A stretch of 64,000 nucleotides of DNA from Glutamicibacter sp. B1 (GTDB lineage Bacteria; Actinomycetota; Actinomycetes; Actinomycetales; Micrococcaceae). The stretch lies in the NCBI RefSeq assembly GCF_039602135.1, contig NZ_CP125942.1, forward strand, positions 1-64,000, read 5' to 3'. Below the pieces are notes generated by a model, which made no database searches, had not been told where the DNA came from, and saw nothing but the letters and a program-made list of their open reading frames with translations. Position 1 is the stretch's first letter, and every line of letters starts with the position of its first letter. Made by a program: the position numbers and the translations under genes. This document shows positions 18,675 through 29,263 of the stretch, piece by piece.

Positions 18675-18708
18675 ACTTCGCCGGTCCCTCCAAGGGGACC
18701 GGCGAAGT
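18675..18708. terminator. Bidirectional terminator between gdx and crgA
   Basis: A 14-bp perfect stem ACTTCGCCGGTCCC / GGGACCGGCGAAGT (18675-18688, 18695-18708) lies between the convergent gdx and crgA genes. Confidence 0.85.
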
Positions 18709-18709
18709 T

Positions 18710-18967
18710 CTATTTCCAGCCTGTGGTCATGAAGAACCCGACCATCGCGATGCCAAAACCAATCACAATATTCCAACCACCAATGTTGGGGATGGGGAAT
18801 AGTGTCTGGGAAAGGTAGTAGACGATGATCCACAGTAGCCCCAGGAGCATGAGGCCAAACATGACCGGCTTGTACCAACCCGGCATTGGCTTATCAATAG
18901 CGTGAGCGCTTTGTCGCTCGGCTTGGGCCTGCGCTGATTTCTTGCGTCGTGGTTTTGACTCCGGCAC
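18710..18967 (-). CDS. crgA: Cell division protein CrgA
   Basis: CrgA is a small actinobacterial divisome protein that interacts with FtsZ, FtsQ, FtsI and other division proteins and affects septum placement. The 85-residue product has a basic N-terminal tail (PESKPRRKKSAQAQAERQ), the family motif PMPGWYKPVMFGLMLLGLLW, and two membrane helices separated by FPIPNIGGWN. The start is GTG 18967. It keeps the syntenic position close to sortase E, pabA and the pknB operon. Confidence 0.93.
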   Translation of the reverse strand: MPESKPRRKKSAQAQAERQSAHAIDKPMPGWYKPVMFGLMLLGLLWIIVYYLSQTLFPIPNIGGWNIVIGFGIAMVGFFMTTGWK

Positions 18968-19189
18968 TCGAATGCTCCCTCGGCTTCATCTGCTTAATAT
19001 AGTAAATGTGGGAGACATTTAACGTCTTCCCGGTAGGCTTGGGTACAAGAATGCTGAGAACTGCTTTCTGCATTCCTACGTAGCTTCCATACTAGTCGCA
19101 ACCCGTGAAAACTCCGGCGTTTTGGCTTGCATCAGAACGCGTTGACTAACAGAACGTTAAATGGCGAATGACTAAGGAGCCCAAGAACT

Positions 19190-19975
19190 GTGAATCGATC
19201 CGCCACAGTGCAAGGTCGCCGCATCGACCGTCGACCCCGGTCTGCGGGCAATATTGTCGTAGGATTTTTTGGCGAGCTGTTCATTACCCTGGGCATCATC
19301 TTGATGCTCTACGTAGCGTGGGAACTCTGGTGGACCAACATCGATTCCGCCCAAGCTCAAAAACAGGCAACCCAAAGCCTGGTGCAAGAATTGGGCGATG
19401 TAGTCATCCCGGATGAATCTGATGATTCGGCAGCTGAAGATGACAATAAGGATTATGGTCCAGCTCCAGTGACGAAAATTGGGCCGGGGGAGACCTTCGG
19501 AATTATGTACTTCCCGCGCTTTGGCGCTCACGGATCACACCACCCCGTAACTAACGGCGTTGGAGACAACGTCATCGATAATTTGGGTATCGGACATTAC
19601 CCCACAACTCAGCAGCCTGGGGAACTAGGAAACTTTGCAGTCGCAGCTCACCGTCAGACCCACGGCCAAGTCTTCTGGGATATCGACAAGCTTCAAAAGG
19701 GCGACAAGATTTATCTGCAGACTTCCGAAGGCTATTACACCTACACCTGGTATGCCACGGAAATTGTTGATCCATCCAACGGAGACGTCCTCTTGCCAAC
19801 CCCGCATCAGTGGGGAGTGGAGCCAACAAAGTCGATCTTGACGATGACCACCTGCCACCCTAAATACACAACTCAACAGCGAATGATCGCGTACTCCGAG
19901 TTGACGGATTGGCGGCCTCTCGATGCAGGCCCACCAAAGGAAATCCGTGACATGGTTATCGACGCAACGAGTTAG
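19190..19975 (+). CDS. Class E sortase
   Basis: Class E sortases anchor surface proteins carrying LAXTG-type signals to the cell wall in high-GC Gram-positives. The 261-residue protein has an N-terminal membrane helix (about 24-45), an acidic linker (residues 70-90), and the sortase beta-barrel with the catalytic histidine in VAAHRQTHG near 149, the cysteine in TMTTCHPKYTTQQRM near 223 and the arginine in the last motif. All three catalytic residues are present. Start GTG 19190. It lies in the crgA-sortase-pabA order typical for the phylum. No sortase substrate is encoded nearby. Confidence 0.92.
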   Translation: MNRSATVQGRRIDRRPRSAGNIVVGFFGELFITLGIILMLYVAWELWWTNIDSAQAQKQATQSLVQELGDVVIPDESDDSAAEDDNKDYGPAPVTKIGPGETFGIMYFPRFGAHGSHHPVTNGVGDNVIDNLGIGHYPTTQQPGELGNFAVAAHRQTHGQVFWDIDKLQKGDKIYLQTSEGYYTYTWYATEIVDPSNGDVLLPTPHQWGVEPTKSILTMTTCHPKYTTQQRMIAYSELTDWRPLDAGPPKEIRDMVIDATS

Positions 19976-19984
19976 GAAGAATAA

Positions 19985-20155
19985 ATGTACGCTTGGATTT
20001 TCCGAAACCTTCCTGGACCCGTGTGGTTTCGCATTATTGAAGCATTGATTCTCATTGCCGCCATCGTGCTATTACTGATGGTGTACGTTTTTCCATGGCT
20101 GAACCAGTACATCAGCCCCTTTACCGATTCAACGATTGGCCAGAGTACCTCGTGA
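19985..20155 (+). CDS. Small single-pass membrane protein between sortase and pabA
   Basis: A 56-residue ORF begins 9 bp after the sortase stop: MYAWIFRNLPGPVWFRIIEA then LILIAAIVLLLMVYVFPWLN, a single strong membrane helix, and a short polar tail. Its TGA overlaps the GTG start of pabA as GTGA, showing translational coupling. A GAAGAATAA purine stretch precedes its ATG. Small membrane ORFs occur here in other Micrococcaceae as I recall; I know no function. It could assist sortase or division. Confidence 0.72.
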   Translation: MYAWIFRNLPGPVWFRIIEALILIAAIVLLLMVYVFPWLNQYISPFTDSTIGQSTS

Positions 20156-20796
20156 GCAGCACCAAGATTTTAGTCATCGACAATTACGATAGCTTTGTCT
20201 ACACCCTTGTAGGCTACCTACAGGAGCTTGGCGCCGAAACCACCGTTCACCGCAACGATGACTTAAGCGTTCAAGAAGCTATTGAGCTGGCTGCCAATTA
20301 CGATGGCGTACTGATTTCTCCGGGCCCAGGTGATCCTGCCGGTGCCGGAGTCAGCATTGATCTGATCAAGTGGTGCGGTCAGCAATACAAACCAATGTTG
20401 GGTGTCTGCCTAGGCCATCAGGCATTGGCAGAGGCCTATGGGGGAACGGTAACCCACGCCGAAGAACTGATGCACGGCAAAACCTCGTTGGTTAGCCATG
20501 ATAACCATCCAGTATTTAGAAACGTTGCCAATCCGTTCACGGCAACTCGTTACCATTCCTTGGCCGCGGTGCGAGAAACCATCCCAGAAGAGCTAGAAAT
20601 CATTGCTCAGACCGCTGGGGGAGTCATCATGGCACTGGCCCACCGAGAAGCTCCACTCTGGGGCCTGCAGTACCACCCTGAGTCGGTACTGACCGAACAG
20701 GGATACCAGATGCTCGGCAACTGGTTGGAATTCTTAGGACTGAAGGGGGCAGCCGATAAGGCTGCCACCCTGAGCCCACTCTTTAGCGGCGAATAA
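20152..20796 (+). CDS. pabA: Aminodeoxychorismate/anthranilate synthase glutamine amidotransferase component
   Basis: This class I glutamine amidotransferase supplies ammonia for para-aminobenzoate (folate) or anthranilate (tryptophan) synthesis. The 214-residue product has ILVIDNYDSFVYTLVGYLQE at its start, the oxyanion SPGPGDPAGAG near 60, the nucleophile cysteine in GVCLGHQ near 84 and the His-Glu pair in LQYHPESVLT near 176. I choose GTG 20152, which overlaps the preceding small gene; the longer frame to 20095 translates that gene out of frame. With no trp genes nearby, the folate role (PabA), or a shared one, is more likely. Confidence 0.93.
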   Translation: MSSTKILVIDNYDSFVYTLVGYLQELGAETTVHRNDDLSVQEAIELAANYDGVLISPGPGDPAGAGVSIDLIKWCGQQYKPMLGVCLGHQALAEAYGGTVTHAEELMHGKTSLVSHDNHPVFRNVANPFTATRYHSLAAVRETIPEELEIIAQTAGGVIMALAHREAPLWGLQYHPESVLTEQGYQMLGNWLEFLGLKGAADKAATLSPLFSGE

Positions 20797-20807
20797 TACT
20801 TCGCCGA

Positions 20808-22721
20808 CTAGTTGCCCTCACCGGGATTTGCCGGTGGGGGCAATTTTCCGCTCTGTGACTGGGTTGGCGACGGCGAAGTAGTCTCACTTGGCGACTCACT
20901 ATTTGAATCGCCCGAGGATTCACTTTCAGATGGACTTTCAGAAGGGGTGTCGGATGGCGTTGGTTCCGGTGGAGCCTCGGCTAGGTCGTAGGTAATGGTG
21001 CCGCCCTGCTCCATGGTTTCCGATGCGCTAGGAGTTTGTCTCGCGATAGTGCCCGGAGCAAAGTTGCTGGTCACTTCGGTATTATTACTGTCGCTGAGCG
21101 AGAGTTTTTCCAAGCCCTGATCCTTAAGGACTTGTTCGGCTTCATCCAGAGTCATCCCGGTGAGGTCAGGAACTTTCACCTTGCCCGTCGAAAGAATCAG
21201 ATCGACTTCCGAACCAGCTTTTACCTTGGAGCCTAGTTCTGGGCTGGTGCCAATAACCCAGTCAGTGGGAATGGTCGCCGAATCTTCACGCGTTACGTTT
21301 CCCACTTCGAGTCCTGCTTGTCGCAAGGCATCACGAGCTGCTGCCTCGGACTGGTTGGCAAGATCTTCGGGGATCACGCGTTGCTCTGAACCCTCGGAGA
21401 TGTACAAGGTCACCGTCGAATCCTTGGCTACCTGAGTACCTGAGGAGGGATCGGTGCGCGAAGCCTTATTCTCATCGACATCTTCACTAAATTCACGTTC
21501 AACGCGCACATTAAAGGTCGCATCTCGTAACAGGCTACTGGCATCGTCTTCCGACAGATTTTTCACATCAGGTACGGCCACCGGTGCACGCTTTTCCGCA
21601 TCAGCCTGAATCGAACGGATCACTAAGAAGCTAGCCAACGCTACAGCAACCACAGCGATCAGCGACAACAGCACAATCAGCCCACGGTTAGAGCGATGAC
21701 GCGTCGTTTCCACCGGTGCATCATTAGCCGCGAAGACCGGATGCTCAGAGGTGAGCGGTGCCGACTGAGCTGCAAAACCAGTTTCCGTGGAATCGTGGTT
21801 CCCATAAATCGGCAAAGTATAGGTCGATGGTGCGGCTGGATCCTCATGGAATTCAACCCCGTTCAGGGCATCCTCCAAGGCCGCAGCAAAGGCTCCAGCG
21901 GATTGGAAACGGTCATCACGTTCCTTGGAGAGCACCTTGGCCAAGACCGGATCAAAGATTGGGTCCACGTTCTGCGCGATCTCGCTCGGAGCTGGCGGGA
22001 TCTCGCCGACATGCTGATAGGCCACAGACACCGGGGAATCCCCGGTGAAAGGTGGTTTACCGGTAATCAGCTCGTAGAACAGGCACCCGGCCGAATAAAT
22101 ATCGGAACGGAAATCTACCTGCTCACCCCGAGCTTGCTCAGGGGAGAAGTACTGAGCGGTGCCCACCACCGCTGCCGTCTGCGTCATCGTGGCCGAATTA
22201 TCCAGGGCTCGCGCGATACCGAAGTCCATCAGCTTCACATGACCGGCATCGGTCACCATGACGTTGGCCGGTTTTACATCGCGGTGCACCACATTATTCG
22301 CATGTGAATGATCTAGCGCATCACACACGCCACGGGCGACGCGCACAGCAAATTCGGCATCGATGGTGTCCTGAGAAATGACCTGTTTCAGGGTTTTCCC
22401 GGTGACGTACTCCATGACCATGAAGGGCAGGCGTTCGTGCTGCTGCTCGGTGGTAGGTAACTCGCCCGTATCGTAAACAGCGACGATATTTGGGTGGCTT
22501 AATGCGGCCACGGCCTTGGCTTCGCGCCGGAACCTGTTGACCACCATGGGATTGGTGGCCGTGTCCGGGCGTAGTACTTTGACTGCGACCTTGCGCGAGA
22601 GCACATGGTCTAGCGCAAGGTAGACATCCGCCATACCGCCACGACCAATGAGCGATTCAATCTCGTATCGGTCATTGATCATCCGTGGCAAGCCAGGTGG
22701 CAATGCTTCAACTTCGCTCAT
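20808..22721 (-). CDS. pknB: Ser/Thr protein kinase PknB with three PASTA domains
   Basis: PknB is a transmembrane kinase that senses muropeptides or lipid II and phosphorylates division and wall-synthesis proteins. The 637-residue protein has a kinase domain (about 15-275; [11 protein letters not shown] glycine loop, VAVKVL lysine, HRDVKPANV catalytic loop, DFGIA), a low-complexity juxtamembrane part, one membrane helix [20 protein letters not shown] near 345, three PASTA repeats (about 375-580) and a Ser/Thr/Pro-rich C-terminal tail of about 50 residues. Its start overlaps the pknA stop by 4 bp, at the end of a seven-gene operon. Confidence 0.95.
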   Translation of the reverse strand: MSEVEALPPGLPRMINDRYEIESLIGRGGMADVYLALDHVLSRKVAVKVLRPDTATNPMVVNRFRREAKAVAALSHPNIVAVYDTGELPTTEQQHERLPFMVMEYVTGKTLKQVISQDTIDAEFAVRVARGVCDALDHSHANNVVHRDVKPANVMVTDAGHVKLMDFGIARALDNSATMTQTAAVVGTAQYFSPEQARGEQVDFRSDIYSAGCLFYELITGKPPFTGDSPVSVAYQHVGEIPPAPSEIAQNVDPIFDPVLAKVLSKERDDRFQSAGAFAAALEDALNGVEFHEDPAAPSTYTLPIYGNHDSTETGFAAQSAPLTSEHPVFAANDAPVETTRHRSNRGLIVLLSLIAVVAVALASFLVIRSIQADAEKRAPVAVPDVKNLSEDDASSLLRDATFNVRVEREFSEDVDENKASRTDPSSGTQVAKDSTVTLYISEGSEQRVIPEDLANQSEAAARDALRQAGLEVGNVTREDSATIPTDWVIGTSPELGSKVKAGSEVDLILSTGKVKVPDLTGMTLDEAEQVLKDQGLEKLSLSDSNNTEVTSNFAPGTIARQTPSASETMEQGGTITYDLAEAPPEPTPSDTPSESPSESESSGDSNSESPSETTSPSPTQSQSGKLPPPANPGEGN

Positions 22722-24538
22722 GGTGCTGTGCTCTGGTCCGATTCCGTGGCAGTCGGCGTTGGGGTGGCAGACGGGGTTGGTGTCGGGGTTTCAGTAGCCT
22801 CTGGCTCCTGCGACGGGCCAGCAGACACATCCAGGGTGACGGTAGTGCCAGGGGCAACTTCACTGCCTGCCGTGACGTCCTGCGAGAGAACGGTGCCGGC
22901 CACCGAAGAATCGGTCAGTTCCTGACCCTTGGCTACAGCCAACCCAGCGTTCTGGAGCTGCCGCTGTGCTGCGGAATAGCTCATTCCGGTCACCGATGGA
23001 ACCTCAACGGTCTCCGCTGCCATGGCGTAGGTAACCGTAACGGTTTCACCAACTTCCACGTTGCCCGTGGGGTTCAGCGAAATCACTTCGCGGGGATCAT
23101 AGTCATTGGTTTCCTGCGGCACCGCATTAACCTTCAGGCCCTGGCCTTCAAGTTCTTGGGTGACAGTATCGATATCCTGACCAATCAGTGATGACGAGAC
23201 CTGAACGTACTCGGGGCTCTGGCTAGCACTTTCCGAAGGTGTGGAAGAAGTCTCCGAAGCCGGAGTGCTCTGCTCTGTCGGTTCGGTCGTTTCTTCCGTA
23301 GGCTCAGTGGACTCGGCCGATTCGGAGGTGCTCTCGGTGATAGTCGCCGTAGGCTTGTCATCGTTATTGCTGCTCAAGGCCGGGATCAACCAGGTCAACA
23401 GTGCAATAATCACTGCCAGCGCGATGATCACGATCAGAGGGATCAGCCACGGACTACGCTTGGATTCCTCAGGCTGTGGATCCTGTGCGTCGACATCCTC
23501 ATCATCAAAACCATTGGTTTCTGGATTACTGGCAGCAGTGAAACCACTGGCGGTATTCACCGGTTCCACCACGGTAGGCATGGCGTTGGTCATCGTTGGC
23601 GCAGAATCCTGGCGGGTCATGGCGCGGGTTGCGTCATCATTCAGGTTCAGTGCCTGCGTTGCGTCCTCAGAAATACCGGTGGCGAGCATGCCAGGCACCG
23701 CCAAGGTGGCGGTGTTGGTATCACCGGCACGCAGTGCGTCGGCTGCCTTAGCCAAAGCGGTCGCGTCTTTTGGACGGTCCGCAGGGTTCTTGGCCAACAT
23801 CGACATGATCAGCTGACGTACCGGTGCTGGGATGGTGTCCGGCAACGCTGGGGGAGCGTCGTTGACCTGTGCCAGGGCGATAGCGATCTGCGATTCGCCG
23901 GTGAACGGGCGTCGTCCGGCAAGACACTCGTAGCCGATCACGCCCAGGGCATAGATATCCGAGCTGCCGGTCGCATTTTGTCCGGTGGCCTGTTCTGGAG
24001 CCAGGTACTGGGCAGTGCCCATCACCTGACCGGTCGCGGTCAGTGGGACCTGGTCTGCCAGGCGTGCGATACCGAAGTCGGTAATCTTCACAATGCCCGA
24101 AGGCATGACCAAGATGTTGCCCGGCTTCACATCGCGGTGCACCAGTCCGTGCTCGTGGGCTGCGGCTAGCGCGCGAGCGGTCTGTGCAATCAGCGAGAGG
24201 GTACGGTCCACCTCGAGCTTGCGTTCACGCTCGATAATGGTGGACAGCGGTGGGCCTGGAACAAGTTCCATCACCAAGTAGGCGGAGCCTTGCTCTTCGC
24301 CGTAGTCAAAGACGCCGGCGATGCCCGGGTGGTTGAGCAGGGCGGTGTGGCGGGCTTCAACACGGAATCGTGTCAGGAAGCTTTCGTTGTCGGTGTATTC
24401 CTCTTTGAGGATCTTGATCGCTACAAGGCGTCCAAGGACCTGGTCACGAGCTTTCCATACTTCGCCCATGCCACCGATCGCAATGCGGTCGGTGAGCTTG
24501 TAACGTCCGCCCAAGGTGGTGCCGGTTACTGGCCTCAC
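22718..24538 (-). CDS. pknA: Ser/Thr protein kinase PknA-like with two PASTA domains
   Basis: This 606-residue kinase is the PknA position homologue that controls cell shape and division. The kinase domain (about 10-270) has [27 protein letters not shown] and DFGIARL, all intact. After a linker comes a membrane helix [20 protein letters not shown] near 365, a Ser/Thr/Glu-rich stalk, and two PASTA repeats (about 440-580) with a Pro/Thr-rich end. Mycobacterial PknA lacks PASTA domains, so this version has its own extracellular sensor. It overlaps pbpA and pknB by 4 bp each. Confidence 0.93.
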   Translation of the reverse strand: MRPVTGTTLGGRYKLTDRIAIGGMGEVWKARDQVLGRLVAIKILKEEYTDNESFLTRFRVEARHTALLNHPGIAGVFDYGEEQGSAYLVMELVPGPPLSTIIERERKLEVDRTLSLIAQTARALAAAHEHGLVHRDVKPGNILVMPSGIVKITDFGIARLADQVPLTATGQVMGTAQYLAPEQATGQNATGSSDIYALGVIGYECLAGRRPFTGESQIAIALAQVNDAPPALPDTIPAPVRQLIMSMLAKNPADRPKDATALAKAADALRAGDTNTATLAVPGMLATGISEDATQALNLNDDATRAMTRQDSAPTMTNAMPTVVEPVNTASGFTAASNPETNGFDDEDVDAQDPQPEESKRSPWLIPLIVIIALAVIIALLTWLIPALSSNNDDKPTATITESTSESAESTEPTEETTEPTEQSTPASETSSTPSESASQSPEYVQVSSSLIGQDIDTVTQELEGQGLKVNAVPQETNDYDPREVISLNPTGNVEVGETVTVTYAMAAETVEVPSVTGMSYSAAQRQLQNAGLAVAKGQELTDSSVAGTVLSQDVTAGSEVAPGTTVTLDVSAGPSQEPEATETPTPTPSATPTPTATESDQSTAP

Positions 24539-25989
24539 TTGTTGAACACCGCCTTTAACATCGTCTTCATCAGTGCACCGGTCGTATTGTGACCAGTGTT
24601 GTAATCTACGTCTTGCAAGGTGACCGTAATGGCCACCTGTGGGTCATCTGCCGGAGCAAAGCCAGTCATCCAGGAATTCACATGGTTGGTGCCGTTATCG
24701 AGCTGTGCGGTACCGGTCTTAGCGCGGAAGTCCACGCCTGGGACCGCAGCATTCATCGCAGTTCCGCTCTTGACCGGGCCTTCCATGAGCTCAGCGAGCT
24801 GTGCAGCAACCTCTGGGGTGGTCGCCGTGGAGAACTTCTCCGGCTTAGGTTCTTCGATGACTCGAAGGTCCGGGGCAATCACCTTATCGATCATGTTTGG
24901 CTTCATGATCACGCCCTTGTTGGCAATGGCCATGGCTGCCATGTTCATCTGCAGTGCGGTGACCTTGTTGCTACCCTGACCAATAGCCATACGTGCCAAA
25001 TCTGCTGCGTCAGCGTCGTCGGTCGGGAACTGGCTTGGCACCACATTCTGCGGGATGCTCAACTGCTGGCCGTAACCGAAGCGCTCAGCCACATTCGCGA
25101 ACTCTTCCTTGCCAACGGTCTGGCTAATTTCCATAAACGGAGTGTTACAGCTCTGGGCAAAGATGAAGGCCAGTCGGGCCCGTGGTTCCCGAGCACAAAT
25201 ACCTTCTTGGAAGTTGTTCATTGAACGAGTGGAGTTTGGATAGTTCACCGAGGTCGGATTGTCGATAACCGTGTCAAGGTCGTACTTGCCAGACTCCAGA
25301 GCGGCGACCGTACTGAGGATCTTGAACGACGAACCGGGGAAGTTCAGGCTGCTGATGGCAGGGTTCAGATAAGGGCTCAGGCCCTCAATTTCACTGACCT
25401 TCTTCAAGTTCTGAGCAGCCTTGGTGGTCGAATGTACCGCAAGGTCATTGGTGTCGTAGCTTGGCTTGGATGCCATCGCAAGAATGTCGCCGGTCTTTGG
25501 ATCGGTGACAATGATGGTGCCCTTCACGCCATCCGGGATGGCGTTGTAAGCGGTCTTTTGTAGATCCCCATCGATAGTCAGCTCGACGGAGGCACCCTCG
25601 GTCTTCTTGCCGGTGAACATCGCCAACAGGCGGTCGTACAGCAAATCCGAGCTGGTTCCGGTGAGCCAGTCATTGAGTGAAGACTCTAACTGGGTGGTGC
25701 CGTTGGCCAGCGAGTAGTAACCGGTTAGGTGTGCGTAGACCTCTGCGTCGGTGTACTTACGCTGGTACTCAAATTGCCCGTCATCGGTAGGGACCGACTC
25801 GGCGATGGGCTTGCCGTCAACCAGGATGGCGCCACGCGGCAAATCAAACTCACGGTACAACTGACGCTTATTCAGTGCGTTATCTGTCAGCTTGTCAGCA
25901 TTAAAGAACTGGATATAGCTCAATCCGCCAAGGCAAATGACAAAGAGCAGGGTTAGTGCAACCCAGACTCGCTTAATGGCCTGATTCAC
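24535..25989 (-). CDS. pbpA: Class B penicillin-binding protein PbpA
   Basis: PbpA is a monofunctional transpeptidase that cross-links peptidoglycan. The 484-residue protein has an N-terminal signal-anchor helix (about 8-27), a dimerisation region, and the transpeptidase domain with SSFK (catalytic serine, near 220), the SCN motif near 283 and KTGTAQ near 422. It partners with the adjacent RodA/FtsW polymerase and is a target of PknB-dependent control in mycobacteria. Four-base overlaps with both neighbours. Confidence 0.95.
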   Translation of the reverse strand: MNQAIKRVWVALTLLFVICLGGLSYIQFFNADKLTDNALNKRQLYREFDLPRGAILVDGKPIAESVPTDDGQFEYQRKYTDAEVYAHLTGYYSLANGTTQLESSLNDWLTGTSSDLLYDRLLAMFTGKKTEGASVELTIDGDLQKTAYNAIPDGVKGTIIVTDPKTGDILAMASKPSYDTNDLAVHSTTKAAQNLKKVSEIEGLSPYLNPAISSLNFPGSSFKILSTVAALESGKYDLDTVIDNPTSVNYPNSTRSMNNFQEGICAREPRARLAFIFAQSCNTPFMEISQTVGKEEFANVAERFGYGQQLSIPQNVVPSQFPTDDADAADLARMAIGQGSNKVTALQMNMAAMAIANKGVIMKPNMIDKVIAPDLRVIEEPKPEKFSTATTPEVAAQLAELMEGPVKSGTAMNAAVPGVDFRAKTGTAQLDNGTNHVNSWMTGFAPADDPQVAITVTLQDVDYNTGHNTTGALMKTMLKAVFNK

Positions 25990-27383
25990 TTGCTCTTCAC
26001 CACCTTGGTGCTGGTCGTTGGGGCTTTACTGGGTGTTGCAATTTCATCGGTGGGTCCTGAGACGCCGGACTTAGGTCGGCGTGAATTGTGCGAAATCAAG
26101 AGCAGGAGGGCGATGATGATCCAGTTGGCCAGCAGGGATGAACCACCGGCTGCCATGAAGGGTGTAGCCAAACCAGTCAGTGGAATCAGGCGGGTGACAC
26201 CGCCGATGATGACCACACACTGCAGGCCGAGCGTGAAGGACAAACCGGCGGCTAAGAGCTTGCCGAAGGAGTCGCGAGAACCGAGGGCTGCACGCAGACC
26301 ACGAGAGACCAGCAGCATGTAGAGCAAGACAATCGCGGTCAGTCCGATCAGGCCGATCTCTTCACCAAAGGAAGCGATGATCATGTCGGAGTTGGCTAGC
26401 GGTACTCGGTACGGGGAGCCAGCGCCAAGGCCGGTGCCGAACAGTCCGCCGTCAGCCATACCGAAGAGACCTTCAACGATCTGCATACTGCCGCCGGCGG
26501 CCTGATAGATGGCTGGGTCAAAAGCATTGAGCCAAACATCAAGGCGTCGCGTCACGTGGCTCATGGTTAGTCCGGCGACGAATCCACCGGCGACCACCAT
26601 GAGCAAGCCGATCAGTACCCAAGAGATGCGGGCGGTAGCCACGTACACCATGACGATGAACAGGCCGAAGAACAAGATGGCTGAACCAAGATCGCGCTGA
26701 ACAACCAGCACACCAATGGACAGCAACCAGGCGATGACCATAGGAGCCATATCGCGTAGGCGGGGAAGCTGGAGCGGACCAAACTTATGTCCGGCGAGCA
26801 GAATCAGGTCGCGATTGGACGACAGATACCCGGCGAAGAAGATCGACAGGGTAATTTTGGCGATTTCACCCGGTTGCAGGGAGAAAGCGCCGATGCGAAT
26901 CCAGATTCGTGCACCGTTGATGGTCACACCCAGGTGTGGGATCAGCGGCAACAGAAGCAACACGATAGATGCCAGAAGGGCAATGTACGTGAAGCGACGC
27001 AGGATTCGATGGTCCTTGACGGCCCAGAGAACTGCTGCGGCAATGACGATGGCTATCGCGGTCCACAGCAGTTGTCGGGCTGACTGGGAGGTACCTTTCG
27101 CCAAGTCGATGCGGTGAATCATGGCCAGGCCAAGAGAGTTCAACGCCACCGTAATTGGAAGTATTACCGGGTCGGCATATTTAGCGAAAATGCGAAGCAA
27201 TACGTGAACCGACAGGGCGAGGACCGCCATGATGCTCATCTGAACATAGAAGTCAGTATTGTCGACACCCTCGGTGGTGCTACCCACCAAGAAGAACGCT
27301 GCACCACCGACACAGAGGGCCAGTACAAGCAGCAACAGCTCGAGATTGCGCCGTGGTACCGGTGCGGTCTGCACTTCGGTCAT
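25986..27383 (-). CDS. rodA: FtsW/RodA/SpoVE family peptidoglycan glycosyltransferase
   Basis: SEDS proteins polymerise lipid II into glycan strands. The 465-residue product has about ten to twelve membrane helices with the SEDS motifs LPLIPHLGVTINGARIWIRI near 148, the QRDLGSAILFFGLFIVMVY segment (catalytic acid region near 228) and SFGEEIGLIGL near 338. Pairing with pbpA places it as RodA, the elongation-type polymerase, rather than FtsW of the dcw cluster. It has a Lys/Thr-rich cytoplasmic C-terminal tail. It overlaps pstP by 4 bp. Confidence 0.93.
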   Translation of the reverse strand: MTEVQTAPVPRRNLELLLLVLALCVGGAAFFLVGSTTEGVDNTDFYVQMSIMAVLALSVHVLLRIFAKYADPVILPITVALNSLGLAMIHRIDLAKGTSQSARQLLWTAIAIVIAAAVLWAVKDHRILRRFTYIALLASIVLLLLPLIPHLGVTINGARIWIRIGAFSLQPGEIAKITLSIFFAGYLSSNRDLILLAGHKFGPLQLPRLRDMAPMVIAWLLSIGVLVVQRDLGSAILFFGLFIVMVYVATARISWVLIGLLMVVAGGFVAGLTMSHVTRRLDVWLNAFDPAIYQAAGGSMQIVEGLFGMADGGLFGTGLGAGSPYRVPLANSDMIIASFGEEIGLIGLTAIVLLYMLLVSRGLRAALGSRDSFGKLLAAGLSFTLGLQCVVIIGGVTRLIPLTGLATPFMAAGGSSLLANWIIIALLLLISHNSRRPKSGVSGPTDEIATPSKAPTTSTKVVKSK

Positions 27384-28780
27384 TGCATGATCTCCTGACA
27401 GTAGGCTGGCAGCTCGGTTTGGGTGCTACTTGATGAATCGCTGGATCCCGGGACTTGTACCGGGCAGTTCTGTTTGGCGGTGACCAACAGTTCCTGAATG
27501 ATCATCTGGGCGTGCTCACGGTTTTCGGCCGAAATAGTGGCTTCAACTCGTTGGCGTGAATACTCGGGCAGGGATTCGAGTGGAACCTTGCTGACAGTAT
27601 CAACCTCAGATAGTGAAATCGGGCCAAGCTCTTGCGGAACACCCTTATAGATGGCGACCTTGTTATCCACGGTGCCAACAAAGTACTGGGTCTGAGTCCA
27701 CATATAACCCCATACGGCGAGAGCCACCACGAGGAAGGCTGCCAGGGTGAGCAGAATAGGCATCATCCAGCGACGGCGTGTCGGTGGAATTTCCACTGGA
27801 TCCAGTACCTGACCGGCCGCCGGCGAACGGTGGGTCAGCAGCGCGGCCGCGCGACGCTCACCAGTGTGCTGGGTGACCACAGGTATCTGACCGGTCTGCG
27901 TAGCTAGCTGAGCTGCGCCGACCAAAAGATGTGGGCGTTGCGAAATTTCGTGACGAAGCAGTGAGGCGCTGGCTTCAATATCGCCCTCAGCCGCAATAGC
28001 TAACTGGGCGGTATCCGGAGCTGGTTCCTGTACCGAAGGCTCGCTGGACTCATCGGTGCTGTCCTCAACGACTTCAAACATCACCACGGTGACGTTATCG
28101 GGTGCGCCATTTTTCAGCGTGATGGCCACGAGGTCGTTAACTGCCTCGTCCATGTCCTTGGTACTACGGATGATCTGCTCAATGATGGGCAGTGGGACCG
28201 CGTCGGTCAGACCGTCGGAACACAGCATCCAGCGTTCGCCGGGCTCAGCCTCAATCTGCTGGACATCAAGCTCGGGGGAAGCATCAGAATCACCTAGAAC
28301 ACGTAGCAATACGTTCTTATGAGGGTGGACTTCAGCTTCTGCCGGCTTGATGCGTCCTTCATCAACGAGTCGTTGCACGAAGGTGTGGTCACGGCTGATC
28401 TGTTCAAAGTTATCGTGCTTGAGTCGATAAGCGCGCGAGTCACCGATATGGGCCATGTGCAAGGTGCTGCCAGAGAGCAGTAGGGAGGTCACAGTGGTGC
28501 CCATGCCTGAGAGCTTCGGGTTGGCACCGACGAGTTCATTGAGTACCAGATTCGCGGCCTGAATTTCATCAGGGAGAGCGTTTTGCGGATCGACGATATC
28601 TGCGTGGTCTAAGTGCACCAGGTCCAAGACCGTGGAGGCAGAAGCCACATCGCCGCCGACGTGGCCACCCATGCCATCGGCAAGGACAGCTAGATACTCA
28701 CCGGCGTAGGCGGAGTCGTCGTTCTTCTTACGAATCCGTCCGACGTCAGACTTTGCGGCAAATTTGAGTTTGAGGGCCAT
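27380..28780 (-). CDS. pstP: PP2C-type Ser/Thr phosphatase PstP
   Basis: PstP reverses phosphorylation by PknA and PknB. The 466-residue product has an N-terminal PP2C domain (about 1-235) with metal-binding motifs SDVGRIRKKNDDSAY, VLADGMGGHVGGD, HIGDSRAYRL, CSDGLTD and GAPDNVTVVMFEV, then a linker, a membrane helix WMMPILLTLAAFLVVALAVW near 342 and a short extracellular domain with two cysteines near the end. The architecture matches actinobacterial PstP. Its start lies 3 bp from the FhaB stop. Confidence 0.95.
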   Translation of the reverse strand: MALKLKFAAKSDVGRIRKKNDDSAYAGEYLAVLADGMGGHVGGDVASASTVLDLVHLDHADIVDPQNALPDEIQAANLVLNELVGANPKLSGMGTTVTSLLLSGSTLHMAHIGDSRAYRLKHDNFEQISRDHTFVQRLVDEGRIKPAEAEVHPHKNVLLRVLGDSDASPELDVQQIEAEPGERWMLCSDGLTDAVPLPIIEQIIRSTKDMDEAVNDLVAITLKNGAPDNVTVVMFEVVEDSTDESSEPSVQEPAPDTAQLAIAAEGDIEASASLLRHEISQRPHLLVGAAQLATQTGQIPVVTQHTGERRAAALLTHRSPAAGQVLDPVEIPPTRRRWMMPILLTLAAFLVVALAVWGYMWTQTQYFVGTVDNKVAIYKGVPQELGPISLSEVDTVSKVPLESLPEYSRQRVEATISAENREHAQMIIQELLVTAKQNCPVQVPGSSDSSSSTQTELPAYCQEIMQ

Positions 28781-28783
28781 AGG

Positions 28784-29263
28784 CTAGGACTTCAATTCCA
28801 GGACAGTCTTTCCGATGCGGATCCGCTGACCCGGTTCCACAGGCTGTGCGCGAGTGAGCTGACTGTCACCGACGAAGGTGCCATTGGTGGATCCCAAATC
28901 TTCGATGAACCAGCGTGATCCCTGTGGGAAAAGTCGTGCGTGACGTCCGGAAGCGTAGTCGTCGTCAAGCACCACGGTTGCATCCTGGGCACGACCAAAC
29001 ATGATCGGCTGACCGCTTAGTGGGATGCTGTTGCCAGCCAGTGGGCCTTCAACAATAGCCAAGGATGTTGCAGCCTTGCGCGCCGGAGCTTCTGGTTCTG
29101 CCAGCTCAGGGTTCTTTTTCAGTGCCCGTGCGCTGGGCTTGCCTGTGCGGGCTCGAGATCCGACAGCCAAATCACGACGCATCGATCCGACAACGCTCAA
29201 AACGAGCAGCCAGATCAGCACAAGGAAGGCGAGTCGGAACAGGGTGAGAACCAGATCGTTCAT
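28784..29263 (-). CDS. fhaB: FHA-domain protein FhaB (FipA-like)
   Basis: The 159-residue protein has an N-terminal membrane helix (LTLFRLAFLVLIWLLVLSVV), a short basic linker, and a C-terminal FHA domain (about 75-158) with the phosphothreonine-binding pattern FGR, S-G-R-H and LGSTNGTFV. FhaB/FipA reads kinase phosphorylation and links it to FtsZ and FtsQ in mycobacteria. The second gene of the operon, it overlaps fhaA by 4 bp. Confidence 0.93.
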   Translation of the reverse strand: MNDLVLTLFRLAFLVLIWLLVLSVVGSMRRDLAVGSRARTGKPSARALKKNPELAEPEAPARKAATSLAIVEGPLAGNSIPLSGQPIMFGRAQDATVVLDDDYASGRHARLFPQGSRWFIEDLGSTNGTFVGDSQLTRAQPVEPGQRIRIGKTVLELKS

